Of a stretch of 64,000 nucleotides of DNA, positions 43,118 through 51,966 are shown one piece after another. A program made the translations under genes and the position numbers. Numbering within the stretch: position 1 is the stretch's first letter; each line of letters opens with the position of its first letter. The DNA is from Streptomyces sp. TRM68416 (GTDB lineage Bacteria; Actinomycetota; Actinomycetes; Streptomycetales; Streptomycetaceae). Location: NCBI RefSeq assembly GCF_014596915.1, contig NZ_JACVWU010000006.1, positions 62,001 to 126,000 on the forward strand, read 5' to 3'. The notes beneath the pieces are model-generated. The model was not told the origin of the DNA. It made no database searches and saw only the letters and a program-made list of their open reading frames with translations.

Positions 43118-43439
43118 GCACGGCATCCTTCCATGTGGCTTGCCCGCGCACAGGAGTTGAGACGTGTGCCGGTCCCGCGCCGTCGGCTCGACGGGCCTTC
43201 GCTCCCGTGTTCCGGACGGTCCCCTGCCGGGCGAACCGGGGGGCGCCGCGGGACCCGGACTGCCGGGGCGGGGGCGCCCCGTGCGCCGCACTTTCGCTGT
43301 CTCTGCCCGGGCAGGCGCGCTGCGTGACGGTGTCCCTTCCCCTCGCCCGACGCCCACGAGAAGTCCCCGCCCGGACCGCCTGTCCCCCACCTCCCTGCCG
43401 ACCCTTGTCCGGCTGCGGCGGCGCGCCTGCGCTCGGCGC

Positions 43440-43763
43440 ATGATCTGTCGTGTGTGGCGGGGCTGGAGCACCAAGGAGAACGCCGACGCATACGAGCGCA
43501 TCGTCCGCGGGCAGGTCGTTCCCGGGATCGAGGCGCGGCGCATCCCGGGCTTCCTCTCGATCGACCTGGTACGACGCGACCGGGCGGAGGACGTCGAGTT
43601 CATGACCCTGATGTGGTTCGACGCCCTGGACTCCGTACGGGCGTTCATGGGCGAGGACTACGAGACGGCCCACGTGCCGGCGGCCGCCCGGGCGGTGCTC
43701 CCGGACTTCGACGAGCAGTCCGCGCACTACGAGGTGCTCGACCGTCGCGAGCAGCCCCGGTAG
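43440..43763 (+). CDS. Antibiotic biosynthesis monooxygenase (ABM) family protein
   Basis: 107 residues from ATG 43440. MICRVWRGWSTKENADAYERIVRGQVVPGIEARRIPGFLSIDLVRRDRAEDVEFMTLMWFDALDSVRAF is the ABM ferredoxin-like pattern. These cofactor-free small proteins include quinone-forming monooxygenases and heme-degrading enzymes; no catalytic assignment is possible here. It is divergent from the fused MFS protein and convergent with the gene at 43800. The 300 bp before it (43130-43439) show nothing else. Confidence 0.8.
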   Translation: MICRVWRGWSTKENADAYERIVRGQVVPGIEARRIPGFLSIDLVRRDRAEDVEFMTLMWFDALDSVRAFMGEDYETAHVPAAARAVLPDFDEQSAHYEVLDRREQPR

Positions 43764-43799
43764 CCGGCAGCGTGCCGTCGCCGGGACGGTGCGCGAGCG

Positions 43800-44651
43800 T
43801 CAGGGAGCGGCTGTCACCTCCACGGAGAGGTCGTTGTCGACCGTGTAGTAGGGGCGTACGGTGGCGCCGCCGACCGTGGCGGACGGGTAGACGAAGATCT
43901 CCTTGCGGTCCGCGATGTCGTCCAGCAGGCGGCCGATCCGGATGGGTGCGGCTTGCCCGGCCGGGTGCGTGCGGACGCTGAGGTCCCAGACGGTGCTGCC
44001 GGTGGCGGTCAGCTCCGCGAAGTCCACGGTGAAGGAGAAGGACCGGCCCGATCCGTCGGCCTGTGGTTCCTGGTGCCGTACGGCGCCGTCGGCACCGCGC
44101 GCACGCAGGCGTACGGCGGATTCCGCCGACAGGGTGGCGCCGTGCAGGCGTGCCCTGACCGTCATCGACGTGGACGTCACGTCGAGGGCCTCGACCTCGG
44201 CATGGGCGGTGCGCCGCCAGGTCCGTATCGCCAGGTAGCCGTCCTTGGTGGCGTACGGGATGCGTACCGCCACCGGCGACGGCCGGTCGCGGGTGTGTCC
44301 GTCGACCAGGGCGCGCAGGTCTCGGAGTCCTGGGCGCAGGCGCTGGCGTGGCGCTCCCGGTGCGGGGATCAGGTACAGGTCCCACCGTCCCTCCGCGAGG
44401 GCGGGCCGGGGCTCCAGGACCGCGCGTCGGCCGCCGTCGGCGGCGGTTTCGACGGGCAGGTGGAGGAGGGTGTCCTCGGGCCGGCCCTTCTTGGGGCGCA
44501 GTCGCAGCAGCAGTTGGGCCGACTCGCGGTCGGGGGTCTCGAGTGCGGGGAGGTGGAAGGTGATCCGGCCGTCCGCGTCGGTCGTGCAGTGGGTGCGCAG
44601 TTGTGCGGCGGGTGTGGTGGCCGTGGTGGTCGTGGCCGGCTGCTGGTTCAT
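43800..44651 (-). CDS. Uncharacterised protein co-translated with a glycosyltransferase
   Basis: 283 residues from ATG 44651, preceded by AGGGG. A predicted beta-rich protein with repeated alternating-hydrophobic segments (GRITFHLPALETPDRESAQLLLRLRPK, DLYLIPAPG, DYRIPYATKDGYLAIRTWRR, VTSTSMTVRARLHGATLS). No catalytic motif, signal peptide or membrane segment was recognised. Its ATG overlaps the stop of the upstream glycosyltransferase by 4 bp, so the two work together, possibly in making or modifying a cell-surface polymer. Similar partners are annotated simply as 'transferase' in Streptomyces. I would not name it further. Confidence 0.7.
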   Translation of the reverse strand: MNQQPATTTTATTPAAQLRTHCTTDADGRITFHLPALETPDRESAQLLLRLRPKKGRPEDTLLHLPVETAADGGRRAVLEPRPALAEGRWDLYLIPAPGAPRQRLRPGLRDLRALVDGHTRDRPSPVAVRIPYATKDGYLAIRTWRRTAHAEVEALDVTSTSMTVRARLHGATLSAESAVRLRARGADGAVRHQEPQADGSGRSFSFTVDFAELTATGSTVWDLSVRTHPAGQAAPIRIGRLLDDIADRKEIFVYPSATVGGATVRPYYTVDNDLSVEVTAAP

Positions 44652-45913
44652 CGCTGTCCCCTTCGTACGGTGCGCAGTGCGGTGGCGGCCGCGGCGTAGG
44701 CGGCGTCTCGGGCGGCGAAGCCATGGCTGATCAGGGCGCGGTCCATGCGGTCGCGTTCCGGTGTGGCCGGCTGTCCGGTCCTTCTCGCCGAGAGGGCTTC
44801 GCCGATCAGGCGTTCGGCCTGGGCCACGACGGGGGCCGGGGCGAAGCGGCGCGCGTTCTCCAGGGCGGTGCGGCCCATCCGTCGGCGCAGCTCGTCGTCG
44901 CGGACGAGGTCCAGCAGGGCGTTGGCCAGTGCTTCGCGGTCGCCGACCGGTACCAGGCGCCCGTCGACGCCCTCCTTGATGATCTCGCCGGGTCCGTACG
45001 GGCAGTCGGTGCTCACCACAGGGAGTCCGCAGCGCATGGCCTCGACGATGGTCATGCCGAACGGCTCGAAGTTGGAAGTGGCCGCGCCGATCGAGCCCTT
45101 GACCCACTCCGCCTCCATCGGGGCGGCCGCGCCCATCAGGAAGACGTTGTTGCACAGGTCCAGGCTCTGGACGAGGCGGCGCAGGCGGTCGTGTTCCTCT
45201 CCCTTGCCGTAGATCCGCAGCTGCCAGTCCGGGTGGGCGGCGGCGACCGGGGCGAATGCCTCGATGAGCAGGTCGTAACGTTTCACCGGAACCAGTCGGC
45301 CGGCCGCGATCACCGCCTTCGCACGGCCGTCAGCGGCCGGCAGCACGGGGTCGGGGACGCTGTTGGGAAGGGCCTCCACGCGGACGCCGGGCAGCCGCAT
45401 CTTGCGCCGGTAGGCGGCGGCGTCCGCCTCCGTGACCGTGGTGAGCACGTCGAGCCGCCGGTAGGCCCGGCGCAGGGCGGTGCGCAGCCCCGGTGAGTGG
45501 TTGTCGAGGGTGAGGTGCTCCTGTCCCATGCGGACGACGTGCTGCGGGGCCTGCAGCGCCAGGTGCACGTTGAGGCCGGGGCGGGTGCCGATGACGACGT
45601 CGGCGTCGATCGTCTCCAGACACTCGCCGATCCTCTGGTCGGTGAGCTCGCTGTACTGCTGGTACCGGTATTCGGCGGCCGGGAAGACCTTCGCCGGTCT
45701 GAGGTGGAGCGGATGTTCCTTCTCCTTCCGCAGGTCCACCAGTGGTCGCAGGGAGACCTTCGGGTCCAGGGCGAAGTTGGGGTGCTCCCGGTGGCGCAGC
45801 ACGGAGACGATCTCCACCTCGTGCCGCTCGGCCAGCGCCTGGGCCAGGTTGAAGGTCGTGGTGATCGTGCCGCCGATGCCGTAGGCGTTGTGCAGCAGGA
45901 AAGAGATCTTCAT
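44648..45913 (-). CDS. GT4-family glycosyltransferase
   Basis: 421 residues. Nucleotide-sugar donor fold (GT-B) with N-terminal MKISFLLHNAYGIGGTITTTFNLAQALA (GGT glycine loop), AVIAAGRLVPVKRYDLLIEAFA, and the donor-binding E-x7-E block SNFEPFGMTIVEAMRCGLPVVSTDCPYGPGEII. Acceptor and sugar are unknown. The mentioned EPFG-MTIVEA box is canonical for retaining GT4 enzymes. The stop overlaps the partner gene's start. Start ATG 45913 is followed by a plausible membrane-associated enzyme with no signal peptide. Confidence 0.93.
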   Translation of the reverse strand: MKISFLLHNAYGIGGTITTTFNLAQALAERHEVEIVSVLRHREHPNFALDPKVSLRPLVDLRKEKEHPLHLRPAKVFPAAEYRYQQYSELTDQRIGECLETIDADVVIGTRPGLNVHLALQAPQHVVRMGQEHLTLDNHSPGLRTALRRAYRRLDVLTTVTEADAAAYRRKMRLPGVRVEALPNSVPDPVLPAADGRAKAVIAAGRLVPVKRYDLLIEAFAPVAAAHPDWQLRIYGKGEEHDRLRRLVQSLDLCNNVFLMGAAAPMEAEWVKGSIGAATSNFEPFGMTIVEAMRCGLPVVSTDCPYGPGEIIKEGVDGRLVPVGDREALANALLDLVRDDELRRRMGRTALENARRFAPAPVVAQAERLIGEALSARRTGQPATPERDRMDRALISHGFAARDAAYAAAATALRTVRRGQR

Positions 45914-46062
45914 AGCGGACTAGACCGCACCCGTCCCCATGCCGTTGCCTTCCGTTATCACTTCGTACTCTTCTCGATCAAGCCCGGGTGAGCCGCGGTG
46001 GGCGTACGGTGCAACCGCGGTGGCCGAAAATGTGTCTCTGAGCGCGTGGTGAGGGCTGCGCG

Positions 46063-47733
46063 ATGCGGGGGGATGCGATGAGCACCTGGGAAGTACCGGG
46101 ATACACAGGATCTCTCGAACTCGGCTCGGGAGCGAGCGGGCGGGTCGTCCTCGCCGTCCATGAGGAGAGCGGCGTCGCGGTCGCGGTGAAGTACCTCAGC
46201 GAGTCGCTGCTCACCCGGCCCGGCTTCGTCCACGACTTCCGGGCGGAGGCGCGGCTGCTCGGCGGGCTGGAGAGCCCCTACGTCACCGGTCTGTACGAGT
46301 ACGTGGAGAGCCCGCACGGCGCCGCCATCGTGATGGAGCTGGTGGACGGCGTCTCCCTGCGCACCCTGCTGGCCCGGCACGGCCCTCTCGTTCCCGAAGC
46401 CGCCCTCGCCCTCCTCAAGGGGTCGCTGCTCGGCCTGGCCGACGCCCACCGCGTCGGCGTCGTCCACCGTGACTACAAGCCGGAGAACGTCCTGGTCGTG
46501 CCGGACGGGACGTCCAAGCTCGTCGACTTCGGGATCGCGGTCGACTCGGGCACCGGCGCGGGCGTGGCGGGCACCCCGTCGTACATGGCCCCCGAGCAGT
46601 GGACGGGCGCGCCCGCCTCACCCGCCGCCGACGTGTACGCGGCCACGGCCACCTTCTTCGAGTGCCTGACGGGGCGCAGGCCGTACTCCGGGGACAACTT
46701 CGCCGAGCTGGCCCTGCAGCACGTCGAGGCGCCCGTTCCGGCCGAGGAGGTTCCGGAGCCGGTGCGGGCGCTGGTCCGCCGCGGTCTGGCCAAGGACCCG
46801 GCGCAGCGGCCCGCGCAGGCGGAGGAGTTCGTGGCGCAGTTGGAGGCGGCCGCCGGCGCCGCCTACGGGATGGACTGGGAGGAGCGGGGCCGGGGCCGGC
46901 TCGCGGCGCTGGTGGCTCTGCTGCCCCTGCTGCTGCCCTCGGCCCGCAGCACGCCCCGCACCACCACGGACAGCGCGCGTACGGTCCTGTCGCAGGGGCC
47001 GCGGCCCGTCCCGGCGCGCTCCTGGCTGCCCGGCCGTCCCGGGATGCTGGTGTCGGCCGCGGCCGTCCTTCTCGGCCTGCTCCTGACGTACGGCACCCCG
47101 CTGGACGCCGGGACCGCGGCGCAGGAGGCGGCCCGGGCCCTGGCCACGACCAGTGCCGGGTCCGGCACGGCTCCGGACGGGTCCGCGGCGCCGGGTGCGT
47201 CGGTCTCCCCGTCCTCCACGCCGACGTCCACCGTCTCGGCCGGCCCCTCGTCGTCCCCCGGCCCGTCGGCCACGGGCACGGCGGGCGCCGGTGGCGAGGA
47301 GCCCTCCGCGTCCACCGCACCGCCCGGGGAGGCGACCTCCGCCCCGCCCGGCGGCACGGAGGGCACGACGGCACCGACGACCACCGCTCCCCCGGCGCCT
47401 GCCGCGCCCGCCGTCAAGTCCGTCACGGTGTCGGGCTTCCGCCAGACGGGCCCTACGACCGCCACCGCCACCGTCGACGTCACCACGGACGGCACCGGAC
47501 CGGTCTCCGTCACCGTCTCCTGGTTCACGGGCAACACCGGCGGACAGCCCGGCGACGGCGACGGGGCGCCCGAGACCTTCACCCGCAGCGGCGCCACCAC
47601 GTACTCGATCACCGTCGAGCACACGTTCCAGAACACCGGCTGCTACTGGTCGATCCATGTCACGACCAGCCCGGTGCCCGCCGGCGGTGACGCCTCCGAC
47701 CAACTTCTGACCAGGCGGTGCGACCTGCGATGA
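46063..47733 (+). CDS. Membrane Ser/Thr protein kinase with extracellular domain
   Basis: 556 residues if ATG 46063 is used; ATG 46078 with a GGGGGG site is an alternative. Kinase domain: glycine loop GSGASGRVVL, Lys43 in VAVKYL, catalytic HRDYKPEN (Asp137), DFG (Asp155) and APEQW activation segment. All key residues are kept. One transmembrane helix (MLVSAAAVLLGLLLTYG) follows the Arg/Pro linker. Outside are a ~100-residue Ser/Thr/Pro/Ala-rich stalk and a beta domain (VKSVTVSGFRQTGPTTATATVDVTTDGTGPVSVTVSWF...). Bacterial PknB-like proteins of this form sense envelope cues. The next gene overlaps by 4 bp. Confidence 0.93.
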   Translation: MRGDAMSTWEVPGYTGSLELGSGASGRVVLAVHEESGVAVAVKYLSESLLTRPGFVHDFRAEARLLGGLESPYVTGLYEYVESPHGAAIVMELVDGVSLRTLLARHGPLVPEAALALLKGSLLGLADAHRVGVVHRDYKPENVLVVPDGTSKLVDFGIAVDSGTGAGVAGTPSYMAPEQWTGAPASPAADVYAATATFFECLTGRRPYSGDNFAELALQHVEAPVPAEEVPEPVRALVRRGLAKDPAQRPAQAEEFVAQLEAAAGAAYGMDWEERGRGRLAALVALLPLLLPSARSTPRTTTDSARTVLSQGPRPVPARSWLPGRPGMLVSAAAVLLGLLLTYGTPLDAGTAAQEAARALATTSAGSGTAPDGSAAPGASVSPSSTPTSTVSAGPSSSPGPSATGTAGAGGEEPSASTAPPGEATSAPPGGTEGTTAPTTTAPPAPAAPAVKSVTVSGFRQTGPTTATATVDVTTDGTGPVSVTVSWFTGNTGGQPGDGDGAPETFTRSGATTYSITVEHTFQNTGCYWSIHVTTSPVPAGGDASDQLLTRRCDLR

Positions 47734-48407
47734 GCGCCACCGACGACCGCACTCCCCCGCCTGACGCGGACCGCCCCGACGCCGAGTACAGCGCCACCGT
47801 GCTGGGCAGCCAGTGGGTGCAGCGTCCGACCGTGCACGACACGCGCGTGGCGGAGACACCGTCGCCGACCGTGCACGACACGCCCGTCGCGGAGACCCCG
47901 TCGCCGACCGCGCCCGACCGTGTCGAAGGCACGGTACTGCGCTTCGGCCCGGGGGTCACCGCCGCCCTCGCGCACCGCACGCTCCCCGTGGTGACGGTGC
48001 CCCCGGCACCCCCTCGCCGGCGGTGGCGCAGGCACGCGCTGCCCGCCCTGGTGCTGCTCTGCGTGCTGGCGTTCCTCGCCTGGCAGCGCCTCGGGCCGTC
48101 CGTCGAGGTGGACGCGGTGACGGTCACGTCCCGGCCGGCGGTCCTGGGGTGCGACGGGACGGCGGACGTCGTCGGCGTGGTCCGCACGAACGGCCGTCCC
48201 GGCCGGCTCACCTACCGCTGGGTCCGCAGCGACGGCACCGCCTCCGGCGTACTGCGCGAGGAGGTGGTCCGCGGCCAGAAGCACGCGAGGCTGCATCTGC
48301 TGTGGACCTTCGAGGGCCCGGGGCAGCGCACGGCGCGGGCCGAGCTTCAGATCCTCTCGCCGACCCGCGAGGCGGCCTCCGCCCGGTTCACGTACGCCTG
48401 CCCGTGA
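47730..48407 (+). CDS. Single-pass membrane protein coupled to the kinase
   Basis: 225 residues from ATG 47730, overlapping the kinase stop (ATGA). A cytoplasmic N-terminal ~95 residues (with the duplication RPTVHDTRVAETPSPTVHDTPVAETPSP) is followed by an Arg-rich flank and one helix (HALPALVLLCVLAFLAWQRL), then an extracellular beta domain similar in type to the kinase's own external domain (VDAVTVTSRPAVLGCDGTADVVGVVRTNGRPGRLTYRWVRSDG) with a Cys pair. The Thr-rich repeats (TVHDT, AETPSPT) are good candidate kinase substrates. Function unknown; co-expression with the kinase is the main clue. Confidence 0.85.
   Translation: MSATDDRTPPPDADRPDAEYSATVLGSQWVQRPTVHDTRVAETPSPTVHDTPVAETPSPTAPDRVEGTVLRFGPGVTAALAHRTLPVVTVPPAPPRRRWRRHALPALVLLCVLAFLAWQRLGPSVEVDAVTVTSRPAVLGCDGTADVVGVVRTNGRPGRLTYRWVRSDGTASGVLREEVVRGQKHARLHLLWTFEGPGQRTARAELQILSPTREAASARFTYACP
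47829..47906 (+). repeat. Two 39-bp direct repeats coding for TVHDTRVAETPSP
   Basis: Units at 47829-47867 and 47868-47906 differ at a few positions and encode 13-residue repeats (TVHDTRVAETPSP, then TVHDTPVAETPSP) in the cytoplasmic part of the kinase partner. 39 bp keeps the reading frame. Confidence 0.9.
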
Positions 48408-48426
48408 CGACCCGCGTGTCCGGCGG

Positions 48427-49767
48427 TCAGGCCATGCCGAACCGCTCGGAATGCACCTGCCGCGCGGGCACCCGCAGCTCGCGCAGGGCGGCGAGCACGG
48501 CCGTGGTCATGGCGGGCGGACCGCAGACGTACACGTCCCGTTCGGTGAGGTCGGGGACCAACTGGTGCAGGGTGCTGGGGCCCAACGGCGGAACACCGTT
48601 CTCGCCGGTCCGGCCGACGAGCAGGTGCAGCCGACCGCCCCGCAGTTCGACCAGGTGGCGCACCTCGTTCAGCAGCACGGCGTCGGCCTCGCTGCGCACC
48701 CGGTAGAGCACGACGACGTCCCCGCCCGTCTGCTCCTCCAGCATGGCCCGCACCGGAGTGATCCCCACGCCGCCGGCGATCAGCAGGGTGCCGGGCCGGG
48801 ACCGGTGCAACGACGTGAAGGCACCGTAGGGTCCCTCGACGAAGGCGCGGCTGCCGACCGGGACGTTCCGCAGGCCGGCGCTGGTGTCGCCGACCGCCTT
48901 GGCCGTCAGGCGCAGCCCCTGCCCGCCCGGTGCCGCCGACAGGGAGAAGGGGTTGGCGGTCCACCAGCTGTTGTGTCCGGGGAACCGCCAGATGCAGAAC
49001 TGGCCGGCCCGGGCGGGGAACGCGTCGAGGTGCCGTCCGGTCACGTACACGGAGACCACGTTCAGCGACTCCGGCACCACGGCCACGACGCGGAACCGGT
49101 GGTAGGCGTTGCGCCACAGCGGCAGGGCGAGACGCCCGACCAGCAACGCACCGAACGCGAACAGCCACAGACCCCACCAGTAGGCCTCGGCGAACGCGGA
49201 GGACGTGAACGTCGTCGTCTCCTGCAGCTGGTGCACGAACGACAGCCCGAGGGCGACGTAGAGCAGCAGGTGCAGACCGTGCCACACCTCGTACCTCAGA
49301 CGACGCCGGACGGACCGGGTGGAGACCGCGGCGATCACGACGATGACGGCGGCGGCGAGCATGCCCAGCAAGGAGGCGGGAACGCCGCTGAGTGCGGCGA
49401 ACGTCTTCGCCATGGACGCGTCGTCGAGCTTCGCGTAGCCGAGCACCACCAGGGTGGCGTGGGTGAGGACCGTCCACAGCAGGGTGAAGCCGATCCAGCG
49501 GTGCCACACCGTGAGACGGTCCATCCCGATGCGCCGGTCGAGCCACGGCAGCCGGGCCACCAGCAGGAGTTGGAACATCATCAGCAGCGCCGCGTGCAGT
49601 CCGAACCACTTCGCGACGGTGAGCACGTCGTTCTTGCCCTCGCCGGCGCTGAGGAACAGGCCCTCGACGACCGCCACGTTGGCGATGACGAAGGCCCACA
49701 TCACCCGGCGCGCCACATCCACCGGAAGCACGGTGCGCGCCCGCACCGCGTCGCTCGTCGCCATCAT
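48427..49767 (-). CDS. Ferric reductase-like transmembrane flavoprotein
   Basis: 446 residues from ATG 49767, preceded by GGAGGGG. The N-terminal ~230 residues are a ferric-reductase-like helical membrane domain with paired His for heme (LFGLHAALLMMFQ, WHRWIGFTLLWTVLTHATLVV, YEVWHGLHLLLYVALGLSFVHQL). The C-terminal part is FAD/NAD(P)H-binding (FCIWRFPGHNSWWTANPFSLS, GPYGAFTS, LLIAGGVGITPVRAML, VYVCGPPAM). It would pass electrons from NADPH across the membrane to a metal or quinone. No metal-uptake neighbour is seen. Convergent with the kinase operon. Confidence 0.88.
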   Translation of the reverse strand: MMATSDAVRARTVLPVDVARRVMWAFVIANVAVVEGLFLSAGEGKNDVLTVAKWFGLHAALLMMFQLLLVARLPWLDRRIGMDRLTVWHRWIGFTLLWTVLTHATLVVLGYAKLDDASMAKTFAALSGVPASLLGMLAAAVIVVIAAVSTRSVRRRLRYEVWHGLHLLLYVALGLSFVHQLQETTTFTSSAFAEAYWWGLWLFAFGALLVGRLALPLWRNAYHRFRVVAVVPESLNVVSVYVTGRHLDAFPARAGQFCIWRFPGHNSWWTANPFSLSAAPGGQGLRLTAKAVGDTSAGLRNVPVGSRAFVEGPYGAFTSLHRSRPGTLLIAGGVGITPVRAMLEEQTGGDVVVLYRVRSEADAVLLNEVRHLVELRGGRLHLLVGRTGENGVPPLGPSTLHQLVPDLTERDVYVCGPPAMTTAVLAALRELRVPARQVHSERFGMA

Positions 49768-49955
49768 GGTCGGTCCCCTCCCCCGTGGCCGCGCCGCTCG
49801 CGACCCAATGCGCACAAACACCTTGAAGACCAAGGAACTCGACCAAATGCGAACCCCGATCGGCTAAGGATACGGCCCGCGGCCCCGATCCGTTCAGACC
49901 GGGTTGTCCCGGTCTCCCCCGGCGGGCGGGGTCGGTGTCGGGCGACAATCGCCGG

Positions 49956-50330
49956 GTGACCGAAGCCTGCATGGAGCACGCTTTCCTCTGGCACGGCCGA
50001 TTCTCCTCGTACGAGGACATCCGCGCCCATGTCGACGCAGGGTGGTCGGAGAACGGGGACGCCGAGCCGCCCGTCTTCATGCGCGAGGCCGGGATCGTCG
50101 AGCTCGAACCGATGTGCGTCGAAGCCGTCCACGCCGCGGACGACGGTCACCTCGCGCCGGTCGCCCCCGAGGTACTCCTCCGAGGGGCCTCCTACGCCGA
50201 CCAATGGCTGCCCCAGGTGGAGTCGACCGAGCCGGCCGATGCCGCGATCTGCGTCTTCGCTCCCCACGTGGTCACCAACCCGCACGGGACCGCTCTGCAC
50301 TACCTCGGCCGGTTCACCTACCGCGCCTGA
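49956..50330 (+). CDS. Hypothetical protein, Imm22-like
   Basis: 124 residues from GTG 49956; ATG 49971 (MEHAFLWHGRFSSYEDIRAHVDAGW) is the alternative. The pattern of a charged N-terminal helix (FSSYEDIRAHVD..) followed by a beta-rich acidic segment (EPPVFMREAGIVELEPMCVEAV) weakly resembles Imm22-type immunity proteins. A conserved Asp/Glu-rich loop (DGDAEPP) is noted. No toxin gene lies beside it. Unknown function is the safest reading. Confidence 0.6.
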   Translation: MTEACMEHAFLWHGRFSSYEDIRAHVDAGWSENGDAEPPVFMREAGIVELEPMCVEAVHAADDGHLAPVAPEVLLRGASYADQWLPQVESTEPADAAICVFAPHVVTNPHGTALHYLGRFTYRA

Positions 50331-50351
50331 TGAGGGTCCCCCGCTCGGGGT

Positions 50352-51326
50352 TCAGGTCGGGTCCGCGTAGCGGGTGGCCAGTGCCATGGCGCGTTGGTGC
50401 AGGGTGGTGCGCAGCGACTGTGGGGCCAGGGCCTCGGCGTCGGTGCCGAGTTGCCACATCGCCCATGCCGCGTGGCGTGCGTCCTGGAAGGTCACCTCCA
50501 GCCGCAGCCAGCCGTCGGCGTCGGGTTCCTCCGCGCGGACGGCCAGCGCGGTGTCCAGCAGTTCCTCCCGACGCGCCGGATCGACCCGTACCGACACCAT
50601 GACGTGGTCGCCGCCGGCAAGGAACCGCGCGGAGCGTTCACGCCAGATCCGGTCCAGGTCGATCCGGTCCGGTCGCTGCGCCGGTTCGGGCAGTTCCTCG
50701 GCGGCCAGGACCCGCGACAGGCGGTAGGTGCGGTCCGCGCCGGATCTCGTGGCCAGCAAGTAGCTTCGGTCTCGTACGGTGACCAGGCCGATCGGATGCA
50801 CCGTGCGCCAGCGCGGATCCTGCCCCTCCGGGGCGTAGTGGATGCGCAGTTGGTGTCCGGCGAGCACCGCGCGCCTGACCTCGCTCATGGCGGTGCCGGA
50901 CACCTGCTCGATGCCCGCCCTGCGCGAGAGGAGGTCGGTCTCCGGCTCGACGAGAAAGCGCTGAGCCGCGTCGCTCGCGGTGGCCCGGTGGCTGTCGGGC
51001 AGTGCGTCGACCACCTTCCGTACGGCCGAGGCGAGCGACGGTCCCAGGCCGAAGACCCGCGCGCCGCGGCCCGACACGGCGGTCAGCACGGCCAGGGTCT
51101 CGTCGTGGTTCAGCCCGGTGAGCTCGGTCCGGAAACCGGGCAGCAGCGCGAACCCGCCGTGCCGGCCGCGTTCGGAATGAACCGGGACGCCGGCCGCGGA
51201 CAGCGCTTCGATGTCCCGCAGCACGGTGCGGGTGGACACTTCCAGCTCGCGGGCGAGCGTGTTGGCGGTCAGCCGACCGCGCTGACGCAGCAGCAACACC
51301 AGCGAGACCAACCGGTCGGCGCGCAT
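50352..51326 (-). CDS. HTH/WYL-type transcriptional regulator (YafY-like)
   Basis: 324 residues. N-terminal HTH_11 (LLRQRGRLTANTLARELEVSTRTVLRDIEALSAAGVPV) and a WYL domain in the C-terminal half (VRRAVLAGHQLRIHYAPEGQDPRWRTVHPIGLVTVRDRSYLLATRSGADRTYRLSRV) with WCX-like tail. These regulators sense nucleic acid or small ligands. It is divergent from the RidA gene, 125 bp apart, which it probably controls. Confidence 0.9.
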   Translation of the reverse strand: MRADRLVSLVLLLRQRGRLTANTLARELEVSTRTVLRDIEALSAAGVPVHSERGRHGGFALLPGFRTELTGLNHDETLAVLTAVSGRGARVFGLGPSLASAVRKVVDALPDSHRATASDAAQRFLVEPETDLLSRRAGIEQVSGTAMSEVRRAVLAGHQLRIHYAPEGQDPRWRTVHPIGLVTVRDRSYLLATRSGADRTYRLSRVLAAEELPEPAQRPDRIDLDRIWRERSARFLAGGDHVMVSVRVDPARREELLDTALAVRAEEPDADGWLRLEVTFQDARHAAWAMWQLGTDAEALAPQSLRTTLHQRAMALATRYADPT

Positions 51327-51450
51327 TCGGGAACTCTACGGGAATACATGACGAAGGGTGTCGTGATGCGTTGGCAGGCTCGTGCACACGACGTAGGAGT
51401 CCGACGGCACCGCGCCGACGGGCGTACGTCCTTCCCTTGAGTCGAACGGA

Positions 51451-51858
51451 ATGGATGTGGCAGTGGAACGAGTGGCAGTCAACCCGGTGACGTGGTCGGC
51501 GGAGATGGGATTCAACCAGGGCGAAGTCGTCTCCGGGCAGACACGGACCCTGTACTGCTCCGGGCAGACCGCGATGGACGGTGACGGCAAGCCCCGGCAC
51601 GACGGTGACATGGCGGCGCAGTTGGCGCTGAGCATCGCCAACCTGGAGGCCGTGCTCGGCGAGGCCGGCATGACCCTGGCGAACCTGGTCCGGCTCAACG
51701 TCTACACCACCGACGTCGATCTGCTCCTGCGGCACTACGGCGAGCTGGCCGGGCGGCTGGGCGCCGCCCGGGTGGCGCCGACCACGACGATGCTCGGCGT
51801 GAGCCGGCTGGCCGTCCCCGGCCAGATGCTCGAGCTCGAAGGGACGGCTGTCGCGTGA
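51451..51858 (+). CDS. RidA/YjgF-family imine deaminase
   Basis: 135 residues. Hallmarks are LYCSGQTAMDGDGKPRHDGDMAAQLALSIANLEAVLGEAGMTLANLVRLNVYTTDVDLLLRHY. The usual catalytic Arg of the 'R-N-V-Y' strand is present in VRLNVYTTD. RidA proteins remove reactive enamines and imines. It is paired with the divergent WYL regulator. Confidence 0.9.
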   Translation: MDVAVERVAVNPVTWSAEMGFNQGEVVSGQTRTLYCSGQTAMDGDGKPRHDGDMAAQLALSIANLEAVLGEAGMTLANLVRLNVYTTDVDLLLRHYGELAGRLGAARVAPTTTMLGVSRLAVPGQMLELEGTAVA

Positions 51859-51966
51859 TGCGCCTCTTGCGCCGGAGCGGGGTCTCCTGAACCTCCTGGT
51901 GCACGGCGTCCACGCCTGCGCGGGGCGGCGCCCGCGGTCCGGGGGCCGTGCGGCAGGATGGGCGCC

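Noticed and set aside
39465..43727. A 1420-codon minus-strand frame
   Set aside because: It crosses several real genes. Only its last 255 codons, after ATG 40232, have a ribosome site and hydrolase motifs.
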